From assembly GCF_029433105.1 (NCBI RefSeq), contig NZ_JARNTW010000015.1:1-64000 (forward strand): a DNA stretch of 64,000 bases. The letters are read 5' to 3'. Origin of the DNA: Runella sp. MFBS21 (lineage in GTDB: Bacteria; Bacteroidota; Bacteroidia; Cytophagales; Spirosomataceae). How positions within the stretch are numbered: position 1 is the first letter of the stretch; the number at the start of each line of letters is the position of its first letter. The translations under genes and the position numbers were made by a program. The notes below the pieces were generated by a model. The model did not search any database. It saw nothing but the letters and a program-made list of their open reading frames with translations, and was not told the origin of the DNA. Shown one piece after another: positions 7,834 through 16,067 of the stretch.

Positions 7834-8958
7834 CTATGGTTTTATTTCAAACCCATGTTCTCTTAGCTGCGTTGTAAGCCCTTCCAACATGACTTTGTCA
7901 AGTGTTTTAGTACTTTCACTTTTAGGCAGTTTTTCGAGCAGAAAGGCCTGCATTTTTGTATCTAGGTCAATGATCTGTTTTTTGATCTTACTGCGCTCTA
8001 TTTGTTTGCTACCAATATATTTTTTCCGTTCAGCGGTAGACATAAGGCGCATCTTTTCGGGCAAATCTTCTACCTTAAGCGTTTCTATCAATTGAGGATT
8101 CTGCTCAGAAGCGTCGATCAAATCCCAACTTTCGTTACGATATCCACCTTTTGCTTTATAAGATGTACGCAATGACACATTAGCTTTTCCATAGTTGGCA
8201 GCATTAGCATCTTGCTCTGTTTGTTTTTTCAATTTGCTCTCACCGTGTTTTCCATAGGCGATATATGTCTCATTGAGCTGGCGATTAAGCGCAAAAAGAG
8301 TGTCATCATAGGGAGTAGGTATATGCTCAATTTTGCGATCCTTATCAATATTAAAATACAGTCCTTTACCAAGACTAGCACCATCTTGCCAGTGGGTTCT
8401 GACACCCTCTTTCCAATTACCACAAAAAATAGTATTGATAAGGATGCTTTTGTTTTGCGCAGTTGTGCATGCATTTCGATAATCGGTTGGTCCTTGATTA
8501 AAAGGTTCATTGCCCGCAATAAAGATAATTTTCATGTCGACATTAGACTCCGACCATGCTAAGCTAGTCGTAGCACTCCCGATAGCCCAACCGCAGAATT
8601 CCTCTCCACCTTTCGTATAAAGTGCGAAAAGTTTTTCTGAAATATCATCCACATCGGTGGTCAGGGCATTGACCATGCGGAGGTAGCCTTCTCCTGCGGC
8701 AAGGTTACTATTCCCATATTCATAAAGCGCTATTTCAATCACTGGGCTTTCATTGCCTCGTTTTGCTTTGATAAGATGATTAACCATTTTCCACAATTGA
8801 GCTTTGGTCTGATCTATCAATCCATCCATAGAATTAGAGGTATCGAGCAGAAGAGCTACTTGGATTTTAGGAGCTGTTTGCGAAACCGAAGCTACAACTA
8901 CTATACTTTTAAAAGCAGCAAGAAGAGCAAAAATAAGAGCTGTTTTTTTCATGATCAT
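7834..8958 (-). CDS. exported VWA-domain protein
   Basis: 374 residues with a signal peptide in the first 25 residues (MKKTALIF start; the ATG two codons upstream is equally possible). A von Willebrand A domain spans about residues 30-230 with the metal site DTSNS (DxSxS) near residue 40, TTDVD and the later IIFIAGNEPFN strand. The C-terminal 140 residues are charged and helical with many Lys and Glu and no recognised domain. VWA proteins bind partners through a divalent cation at the MIDAS. Location is probably periplasmic. The gene is followed 84 bp later by the immunity-like gene on the same strand. Confidence 0.8.
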   Translation of the reverse strand: MIMKKTALIFALLAAFKSIVVVASVSQTAPKIQVALLLDTSNSMDGLIDQTKAQLWKMVNHLIKAKRGNESPVIEIALYEYGNSNLAAGEGYLRMVNALTTDVDDISEKLFALYTKGGEEFCGWAIGSATTSLAWSESNVDMKIIFIAGNEPFNQGPTDYRNACTTAQNKSILINTIFCGNWKEGVRTHWQDGASLGKGLYFNIDKDRKIEHIPTPYDDTLFALNRQLNETYIAYGKHGESKLKKQTEQDANAANYGKANVSLRTSYKAKGGYRNESWDLIDASEQNPQLIETLKVEDLPEKMRLMSTAERKKYIGSKQIERSKIKKQIIDLDTKMQAFLLEKLPKSESTKTLDKVMLEGLTTQLREHGFEIKP

Positions 8959-9447
8959 TTTACGTTTTAGGGCTGTTTTTCAATGAATTCAAACCATTTT
9001 CCCAATAACGAATACTTGCCCTTACAAAATACACCAAAGTTAGAATTAGTAGATATGTTATGGTTTTGGCAAGTAAAAACAAATCTCTAAAAAGGCTATT
9101 GGCGGATACTATTTATAAAACCACAATGCATGCTGAGGCTCATAGCAATCTGCGGACGCTCTGCTTCCAGTGTGATTAAGTAGTATAGAATCCTAAAAAG
9201 CGAATCTATCTGTGTTTGGGATAGTGTTTTTTGTTCCTTAAAATTGGAGGCACCTGTTTTGATTTTACATGAAGAGGCAAACTGTGAAGTAGAAATTTTC
9301 CATTTTTAATACCTATGTATCCTTGTTCAAAACAGACGGCTTCTATTTTAGTAGCTTTTCAAACGGAAAAGTATTCGCTCGACTTTGAGCAGTTGGTATA
9401 AAGCGGCAATCGTCTTCTATAATTGAATGAGGGAGCGTTTCCTTTAT
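8959..9447. other. 489-bp stretch without a recognisable gene
   Basis: Between the M23 gene and the VWA gene, both on the minus strand. Both strands carry frequent stops and no frame with coding character longer than about 40 codons. No clear hairpin terminator or tandem repeat was seen. It may hold the VWA promoter and decayed sequence. Confidence 0.5.
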
Positions 9448-9984
9448 TTATTGACTAAGGAAATCTACTGCCTTAAAGAAGATCTCAGTAGCATTATCTT
9501 TAGAATGTAAAAACGGATAACGGCCTAGTATTTCCTGCGGATCTTTACGAAATTCAAACTTACTTCCTTTTGGAACAGGGTCTTTATACCGAATCTCAAA
9601 ATGTAAATGCATATCTCCTAGATGTTTGCTTTTGGCATTTCCACTGTTGCCCGTATATCCAATTATCTCACCCTCGCTTACTTGAACCGAAGCCTTTGAA
9701 ATCTCCTTACTTAAGTGAGCATATTGAGCATAATAGGTAGTACCTAAGTAACCAAATTTTAAAATTAATTGCTCCCCATAGCCTCCAGGATCATTCCTGT
9801 AGGTCAACGTTCCGTTTGCGATTGCACGTGCAGGAGTACCAATTCTAGCAAATAAGTCCCAACCATAATGCGCTTTTGCCTTGCCATTACTTCCAACTCT
9901 CACATCCCCAAATTCATTGCTCTGAGGGTCTATTCTAGCGCCCTGTGTTGGGCGCATCATCATAAATTCTAAAGGAGTTGTCAT
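9448..9984 (-). CDS. M23 family metallopeptidase (LytM-like)
   Basis: 178 residues, essentially one peptidase M23 domain. The zinc ligands are all visible: HYGWD (HxGxD) near residue 40 and HLHFEI (HxH) near residue 130, with YAQYAHLS and GEIIGYTGNSGNAKSKH between. M23 enzymes cleave peptide cross-links of peptidoglycan or act on other Gly-rich peptides. No signal peptide is visible at this start, which is odd for a wall hydrolase; export by another route or a cytoplasmic/effector role is possible. Last gene of a five-gene minus-strand operon, 12 bp after the preceding membrane protein gene. Confidence 0.85.
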   Translation of the reverse strand: MTTPLEFMMMRPTQGARIDPQSNEFGDVRVGSNGKAKAHYGWDLFARIGTPARAIANGTLTYRNDPGGYGEQLILKFGYLGTTYYAQYAHLSKEISKASVQVSEGEIIGYTGNSGNAKSKHLGDMHLHFEIRYKDPVPKGSKFEFRKDPQEILGRYPFLHSKDNATEIFFKAVDFLSQ

Positions 9985-9996
9985 ACTAAAAGAATG

Positions 9997-10572
9997 TTAT
10001 TTTTGAGGAGAACCTGTTTCAGTCAATATAGTTATAACCATCATCCACGTACCAATCAAAACAGCGAAGAATTCAACAATCCAGACTATATAAAGCATCC
10101 CTCCTGACACATTGTTCCCCCTTATTGCCCAGACTCCCGTTGTCGCAATCTTGGTCATCAGGCTAAACATTTCTGAAGGGTGGAACACTAAATGAGCTAC
10201 CCCCGAATAGTCAACATGCGTAATTGGAAACGTAAACACCAAAAAAGAAGAAAAGCTTTCGAGATTTAATGCCAAACTTAACCAGATGGCCCAACTAATA
10301 TAGAAAGCACATCCACTGCCCAAAAAGCTACCTACCATTACGAGCCGCTGGTTGGTAAGGGCACGGATTTTTACCAAACTTGTGGCTAAAATAGCTCCCG
10401 GCACTAAGATCAATACCAGTGCAACTATTCTCAGGAACACTACCGGTATATACCAAAGTGCATATGCATATAGCCAACCTACTATTGGTATGGTCACAAG
10501 AGCAACAATAAACTGCTGAAAAGAATGAACATGTGATTCCGTCAATACTGTATCTGTCGATGTTGTTTTCAT
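9997..10572 (-). CDS. unknown polytopic membrane protein
   Basis: 191 residues with about five hydrophobic segments (roughly residues 19-40, 43-66, 78-102, 106-118 and 158-182) and a short polar loop with AHLVFHPSEMFSLM before the last helix. No family recognised. It lies between a carboxypeptidase-regulatory-like gene and the M23 peptidase gene, with short gaps (45 and 12 bp), so it probably works with them. A plausible but unproven job is membrane anchor or channel for the operon products. Confidence 0.7.
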   Translation of the reverse strand: MKTTSTDTVLTESHVHSFQQFIVALVTIPIVGWLYAYALWYIPVVFLRIVALVLILVPGAILATSLVKIRALTNQRLVMVGSFLGSGCAFYISWAIWLSLALNLESFSSFLVFTFPITHVDYSGVAHLVFHPSEMFSLMTKIATTGVWAIRGNNVSGGMLYIVWIVEFFAVLIGTWMMVITILTETGSPQK

Positions 10573-10617
10573 TTTAGTAATATTTTGATTAAACTCAATC
10601 CTGTATCTCTCAAAACA

Positions 10618-11178
10618 CTATGGACGATACGTTCCAAACCCTATATCAAAACATCGATAGCCTACAAGTTGGATTCGCTTCTGAGATTCTATTAAGTTCC
10701 CAATTACACTGATTACGCTTCGGTCATCTATCATACTGCCCAAACTACTTAAATCTACAATGGGCTTGATAAGTAATCTTCGATTGGGAGCCGACCTTAC
10801 CACAGGAGTTCCTCCTTCCCAAAAAACCGCCGTTTGTGCAGTAACACTTGACACATCAGAGCCTATCTGATACCCCCCCCATGTAAAAGCAAAACAGAAA
10901 TACCCCTCATGGTCTGTACGAACTATATAAGCATTGTTGTTTTTTTCTACTTTCCCCAAAGTAGTAATTTGTAAAGGAGTAACATCACCAAGAAGTACGT
11001 CCCAAATATAAACTTCACAGTTTGAGGCAGGAGCTCCACGATTGAATACCCTCCCAATCACAAACCCTGCCGAATCTGCTGTTGTGTCCAATGCCGCTTT
11101 TAGTCTTTGGCAAGCATCCCAAATCGCCATGCCTTTTTTTATGACATGTATTGCTTTGTCTATTTTATCTTCATCCAT
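10618..11178 (-). CDS. unknown protein with a beta-rich middle domain
   Basis: 186 residues. The N-terminus (about 1-35) is a charged helix (DKIDKAIHVIKKG); the middle (about 38-135) starts FVIGRVFNRGAPASN and includes RTDHEGYFCFAF, the rhythm of carboxypeptidase-regulatory-like or transthyretin-like beta-sandwich domains. The C-terminus has ISVIGNLIESQKRIQLVG. No signal peptide is seen. Family uncertain. It is third in the operon running from 14106 to 9448 and follows the zinc-ribbon gene by 21 bp. Confidence 0.65.
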   Translation of the reverse strand: MDEDKIDKAIHVIKKGMAIWDACQRLKAALDTTADSAGFVIGRVFNRGAPASNCEVYIWDVLLGDVTPLQITTLGKVEKNNNAYIVRTDHEGYFCFAFTWGGYQIGSDVSSVTAQTAVFWEGGTPVVRSAPNRRLLIKPIVDLSSLGSMIDDRSVISVIGNLIESQKRIQLVGYRCFDIGFGTYRP

Positions 11179-11199
11179 TTTTAAAGAATTATAGTTGTT

Positions 11200-11820
11200 T
11201 CAATTTTCACGATAAACACCTAATATTTTACCTTCATCAATCATGTTTTTTAATGATAATTTAGCCAAAGCTATGCGTCGAGCATCATATTGATTTTTCT
11301 TATCACTGTCAATCCTCAAATCAATCAAGCCAGTAGATTTGGTGGTTTCGTACTGATGTGGATAAAACAAAATGGAGTCTGCTTGTACTTCTGCTACCCG
11401 AAAGAGCGTATAGGCTTTGTCTCCCAATTTGACCTCATACACATCTCCATATTGAGGAGTAGTCACAAATGTCAATGTTTCTTTGTCTTTTTGTTGATCC
11501 GAAATAATCCCCCAAGTGGTGAAAATACCCAAAAGCGCTAAACCAGCAAACGTCCAAACAGGCGTACTCGCTTGGGCAGCAATCAATTTGGAGGTTGTCT
11601 CAAGCGACAACGGCATTTCATGAGCCTGAAGAGTTTGCCGGCAATGCCCACACTGCGACACCTTAGCCTTCCCAATAGGGAAAAATGGTATCCAAAAGAT
11701 GTGAAAATAGCGTTGAAATATACTGACATAAATACTATGTTGTGCTCCACAATGAGCACAGATTTCTTGCTCTACTTTATCAGTTCGAAGTAGTTTAGCT
11801 TTTGTTCCAAAAATGATCAT
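11200..11820 (-). CDS. zinc-ribbon protein with one membrane helix
   Basis: 206 residues. An N-terminal zinc ribbon is built from CAHC (near residue 21) and CGHC (near residue 57), with an aromatic stretch FHIFWIPFFPIG between them, as in many zinc-ribbon membrane proteins. One transmembrane segment follows at about residues 93-112. The remaining 90 residues are polar with YGDVYEVKLGDKAYTLFRV. Zinc ribbons of this type usually serve structure or interaction. Second gene of the five-gene operon, 39 bp after the large lipoprotein gene. Confidence 0.75.
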   Translation of the reverse strand: MIIFGTKAKLLRTDKVEQEICAHCGAQHSIYVSIFQRYFHIFWIPFFPIGKAKVSQCGHCRQTLQAHEMPLSLETTSKLIAAQASTPVWTFAGLALLGIFTTWGIISDQQKDKETLTFVTTPQYGDVYEVKLGDKAYTLFRVAEVQADSILFYPHQYETTKSTGLIDLRIDSDKKNQYDARRIALAKLSLKNMIDEGKILGVYREN

Positions 11821-11859
11821 GAGGCTAAGATTTCAGAAGTTATAAATGCTTTAAGAGAA

Positions 11860-14106
11860 TCACCAATAGCTAATACTACCATCAGCATTGACTTTGGTTT
11901 TACACATTGGCAAATTCAAAGTTCGATTTAGATGCACGGCTAACTTTCTCTGTATAGAAGGATAGTCAAAATAAGTATGAATAGAAGTAGAGACCGCCGG
12001 ATTGTTAGTGCTACCTACGGGGCTCAAAATTGCAAACTGAATGATCCCCGAAACACATGGTAGGGCTAATACAAAATCAATGATTGATTTTTGGGTTCTC
12101 TCGTACAAGCTTATCCTTACTGCAACACGATCCGCTCCTTTATATGTAACTTCTACTGCGCTTGCTTTTTCTTCCCAGGCTACTTTTTTTGAGGCTTGAA
12201 AACTTCCATTGAGCTCATTTCCAAAAACACTGGCTATCATTAATTCTAGCATTGCATTAGAAATTGTACGGGAGGATTGATAAATCAGTGGGTTAGCAGT
12301 ATATGACCACTGAGAACTCCTCCGTAAATCGGCAGATGAAATCGTATATTTAGGCGAATAGCCATCATTACCATCGATAGTAAGCGGATTAGAAGTTAAA
12401 TTATTGACATAAATTTGGTAGCCGTTTACTCGAATTGTAATATTTTCCATGCTCCAAGCATCAGTTCCTTCTTTGCCTATTGTGAGATATTTAATGTCTT
12501 TTATGGTTTTGAGAGAAGGATCAAGAATATAATAACTATCCGTTTGATTTTTTTCGCGGTCATCTTTCGGTAAATCAAGATAATAGTTATTCATTGCGTC
12601 ATTGAGTTTTACGTACGCTTTATCATCTGTACCAGCATCAGAAGTATTTGCGGTTTTTATGACCAATTCCAAACTATAAATAGGTACATCTTCTATACTA
12701 GCAGGCTTAGTAAAAGTAGGTTCGGCCTCAGGAGTAGGCAGTATAATCGACTCTCCATAGGTTGTACCCTTTATATTGGTAGCGTATGATCTTACATAAT
12801 AAATGGTATTTTCCTTCAAATCACCAAAGGTACTTTTGAAATTTTTCGGAAAACTCCCTTCGTATTTCCCCAATGTTATTTTACCCGTATTGGACGCCAA
12901 TGTCGGGACTGAGGTTCCTATCAAATGACCATAGTCAGTAATAGGAGCTCCACCATCGCCGCCAAGCGCGCTTTCTAAGGTAACAGAATTATAGGTCATC
13001 GCTCTTGAGACATTACTATTACTAATAACAGGTGGTTTAATAGCAAGTGTATTTACTTCTTGCACTTTACCGTAAGCTGTACCTTTAGCATTGGTTGCAT
13101 AAGGTCTTACATAATAGGTTGTTCCTTCCTTAAGACTTTTTATTTCGCTGGTAAACTTAAGGGGAAATGGCCCTTTGGTAGCATTAAGCTGGGTATTAGA
13201 ACTAGTAGTAGTGGGTATTTTTTCCGTAGAAGAATATACATGTCCATGTTGAATAATTTCTAAATTACCACTATTGCTAATCGTACTACTTATTCTCAAT
13301 GACTCTATTTGAGTATCTTCTATTTTAGAGTTATCATCTATACTCGGAGTCGATGTCACAATTACGGCTGCCGTAGTCACTTCTGCCGTTTTTCCATAAC
13401 TAATTCCTTTTTCATTCTGAGCATAAGCACGAATATAATACTTCGTATTTGACTTAAGCCCCGTAAAAGTCTTAGAAAAAGAGAAAGGAAAAGGGCCATC
13501 GGTACCGCCTAATTCCGTCTTTAAATCACTAACAGACGGACTTGGGTTGATTTCGGAATAAACATGACCATATTGGGTAATTTTAGAACCCCCATCATTA
13601 GCAAGGGTGTTGGTAATCTTAAACTCATCGGTTTTTATTTCTTCTATTTTGGTATTGTCGTCAATAGCAGGGGCAAACTTTTTGTCTTCAGCAAGAGTCA
13701 GTACTTCTACCGTTTTACCATATACTACACCTTTTTCATTTTTGGCAAATGGTCTCACAAAGTACTTCGTTTCTGGTTTTAAATCTCCAATGGTACTTGC
13801 AAAAACCGCTGGAAAAGGGCCACCATTTGCCCCCAAATCTTTTTTACTATCAGAAAGTGTAGGCGTATCGCTGCTTGAAGAGTATACATGACCATGTTCG
13901 GTAATGTCGCCATTGCCTGCATTGGTTATTTTACTAGTTACCTTAAAACTATTCAAGGTAATGTTTTCGGTCGTAGAAGCGGCATCAAATTCTACAATTG
14001 TCACCTCTTTGGTAGGAGTGACAGTATCTTTTTTTTTGGAGTTACAGGCATACAATAAGCTATAAGATATTGCTCCTAAAAATAAAATTTTAATGATTTT
14101 TTTCAT
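11860..14106 (-). CDS. large lipoprotein with four Fn3-like repeats
   Basis: 748 residues. Signal peptide with lipobox LLYAC near residue 21, so lipid-anchored, probably at the outer membrane. Four repeats of about 105 residues follow (roughly 35-140, 141-250, 251-357, 358-462). Each contains a GHVYS-type strand (GHLIG in the fourth), a GPFP or GSFP element, and a closing YYVRPYATNxKG-YG-type motif. This is the immunoglobulin-like repeat common in Bacteroidota surface lipoproteins. The last 280 residues are a separate unrecognised domain. First gene of the operon ending with the M23 peptidase, which suggests an envelope role. Confidence 0.8.
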   Translation of the reverse strand: MKKIIKILFLGAISYSLLYACNSKKKDTVTPTKEVTIVEFDAASTTENITLNSFKVTSKITNAGNGDITEHGHVYSSSSDTPTLSDSKKDLGANGGPFPAVFASTIGDLKPETKYFVRPFAKNEKGVVYGKTVEVLTLAEDKKFAPAIDDNTKIEEIKTDEFKITNTLANDGGSKITQYGHVYSEINPSPSVSDLKTELGGTDGPFPFSFSKTFTGLKSNTKYYIRAYAQNEKGISYGKTAEVTTAAVIVTSTPSIDDNSKIEDTQIESLRISSTISNSGNLEIIQHGHVYSSTEKIPTTTSSNTQLNATKGPFPLKFTSEIKSLKEGTTYYVRPYATNAKGTAYGKVQEVNTLAIKPPVISNSNVSRAMTYNSVTLESALGGDGGAPITDYGHLIGTSVPTLASNTGKITLGKYEGSFPKNFKSTFGDLKENTIYYVRSYATNIKGTTYGESIILPTPEAEPTFTKPASIEDVPIYSLELVIKTANTSDAGTDDKAYVKLNDAMNNYYLDLPKDDREKNQTDSYYILDPSLKTIKDIKYLTIGKEGTDAWSMENITIRVNGYQIYVNNLTSNPLTIDGNDGYSPKYTISSADLRRSSQWSYTANPLIYQSSRTISNAMLELMIASVFGNELNGSFQASKKVAWEEKASAVEVTYKGADRVAVRISLYERTQKSIIDFVLALPCVSGIIQFAILSPVGSTNNPAVSTSIHTYFDYPSIQRKLAVHLNRTLNLPMCKTKVNADGSISYW

Positions 14107-14219
14107 TTTAATAATGCGTTTTAACTACTTAATCACTTATCAGAAAGCTGCGTCTTTGGCTAGAGTTCTGCCCATTGACCCCTCACAACCAAGCATCTAT
14201 TATCGTACAGATATAGGTC

Positions 14220-14576
14220 TCATTGATTTTGTATTAAATAACTACCTTTAACCTGCCGATATCTCCGCCTAGCTATAGAGTATCGACTGCCATTCGTGAG
14301 CACACATGCTTTGTCTATCCTACTCAAATACTGAATATATTGCCGGTTGACAACGATACTTTTACTAATACGAATAAACAGAGTTGGTAGAAGAACCGCC
14401 TGCATCCGATTGAGGGTTTTACTAAAAATCAGGTGAGGGCCGTCATTAAATACTACCTTGGTGTAGTTTCCCTCCCCCTCCAAAACGACAATATTTTCGG
14501 GAGAAATCTGTTGTAAAATTTCCAACTTAGGGCGTTGTCGTAGATTACGCGGAAGCGGTATTGTCAGAAACGTCAT
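14220..14576 (-). CDS. stand-alone LytTR DNA-binding protein
   Basis: 118 residues, almost only a LytTR domain (about 20-118): VVLEGEGNYTKVVF, the SKTLNRMQAVL helix, FIRISKSIVVNRQYI and RYSIARRRYRQVK. LytTR domains bind direct repeats in the major groove. No receiver or membrane part is attached, so it is a bare-domain regulator. It sits upstream of and in line with the large lipoprotein operon and could control it (inference from position only). Confidence 0.88.
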   Translation of the reverse strand: MTFLTIPLPRNLRQRPKLEILQQISPENIVVLEGEGNYTKVVFNDGPHLIFSKTLNRMQAVLLPTLFIRISKSIVVNRQYIQYLSRIDKACVLTNGSRYSIARRRYRQVKGSYLIQNQ

Positions 14577-14608
14577 GATAATTAAGCATAAAGATAGTTA
14601 TTTGTCAC

Positions 14609-15240
14609 CTACTCCACCGTCAAGTTCCATGTTACTTTAGCCTCAGAAACCAGCATAGAATCATCATTAGGAATCTTACCTTTCAGTACAAGTGTGTGCT
14701 TACCTTTAGGTAATTTGAGCAGCATATTGTCATTAATTACTTTGGTCGTTTGGCTGCTATAATCACAATCGGGCGTATTAAAATCTTTGTAAATATTTAG
14801 GATATCAAATACCTCCGCTTGCCATCTAAATTTTGTTTTATCGGTCATAAGTTCCGTCCCGTCAATTACCACGGAGGCACTGGCCTTTATTAAATCATAA
14901 GAGGCCGCAAGTTCTTGATACAAAAAATCTTTGAGGCTTTGACCCGTCTTTGGAAGGATGAAATATGGGTGATTTTGCCCTCCAAATCACTGGGCAAAAG
15001 CGTAAAGCCCGATAGGAACTGCTTCGACGCTTGACTTTGAGTGTCCTACTTCATCCAAGAAACAACAGGGTTTACTAAAAGTCATTTGAGGTAAGCTTTT
15101 TATACAATGTTTCCTATTTTTTCGGTAGAACCAAATACTTGAACAGTGTCTGGTTCTGCATTGTCTTTTTTGCCAGAAATCACAAAAAAACAACATTGTT
15201 AGGCTTAATAGCGTGGAGGGTAGAATGAGTCTTTTCATAC
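14609..15240 (-). pseudogene. decayed lipoprotein gene (frameshifts and a nonsense codon)
   Basis: The ATG at 15240 opens a lipoprotein-type signal (MKRLILP start, LTMLFFC). Directly after it the coding sense moves to another frame (ISGKKDNAEPDTVQVFG), meets a stop at about 15100, and resumes in the first frame (LDEVGHSKSSVEAV). A TGA at 14984-14986 then interrupts the frame (AFAQ stop FGGQNHPYFILP), after which it continues without stops to 14609 (KGKHTLVLKGKIPN near the end). It would have been a lipoprotein of about 210 residues. The 3' part still has a TTG start at 14923. Family unknown. Sequencing error is an alternative, but three separate lesions make decay more likely. Confidence 0.65.
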
Positions 15241-15358
15241 TAATGAAAATGATAACTATGAATGATTGATAGCTCAAATTTCCGCCATAAATGGGCATAA
15301 AAAAATAGCGAATTTTTGCTATTTTTAGCCTCCACTAAATCCCTATTGTATCTGTGTT

Positions 15359-15991
15359 CTATACTATCTTCTGCCGAAGTGCTTTACTGATCGCCTCTTG
15401 GGATGAATTGACGTGAAGTTTTTCGTAGATTTTACGCAAATGCGCATTGACTGTATTGAAGCTAATGTGGCACACATCGGCAATCATTTTGTAGCTATAG
15501 CCATCCACCAAATATTTTAAGATTTCTTTTTCGCGATTTGAGAGATCAAAATACTCCGCAGGAGCTGTTTGCTGGGTTTTAAAAAATTGAAGCACCTTGC
15601 GAGCAATGCTCGGACTCATCGGAGCTCCACCCGCATACACTTCGGCAATTGCTTCCAAGACTTTTTGAGGGGTAGTTCCTTTTAAGATATAACCCGATGC
15701 CCCCGCACAAATCGCGGCAAATACCTTATCATCGTCCTCAAAGACCGTTTGCATCAAAATAGGCAAATGTGGATACTCTTTTCGAATTGCAATAACGGCC
15801 TCAATGCCCGATACGTCAGGCATTTTGATATCCATAATAACTAGATCAGGATTGGCTCTGGCTATTTTGATAAGTACCTGTGTAGCGTTGTTGAAAGCAC
15901 CGCATAATACATAGTCGTCGCTATCTTTGAGAAGCAATTCCATACTACTTGTAAATGCCACATTATCATCAAAAATAGCGACTCGTATCAT
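15359..15991 (-). CDS. NarL/FixJ-type response regulator
   Basis: 210 residues: receiver domain (about 1-120) with acidic pair FDDN, phospho-acceptor Asp in LVIMDIKMPD, and Lys in YILKGTTP; LuxR-type HTH (about 145-210) with LSNREKEILKYLVDGYSYKMIAD and NTVNAHLRKIYEKL. A canonical, phosphorylation-controlled regulator. It lies 76 bp downstream of the propeller-type sensor kinase on the same strand, its obvious partner. Confidence 0.93.
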   Translation of the reverse strand: MIRVAIFDDNVAFTSSMELLLKDSDDYVLCGAFNNATQVLIKIARANPDLVIMDIKMPDVSGIEAVIAIRKEYPHLPILMQTVFEDDDKVFAAICAGASGYILKGTTPQKVLEAIAEVYAGGAPMSPSIARKVLQFFKTQQTAPAEYFDLSNREKEILKYLVDGYSYKMIADVCHISFNTVNAHLRKIYEKLHVNSSQEAISKALRQKIV

Positions 15992-16067
15992 GTGATTGAT
16001 TACCTAAAGTTTCAATTACAAATATCTTTTCGGTTGTCAGAACAATCAATAGCGAATATTGATGATT

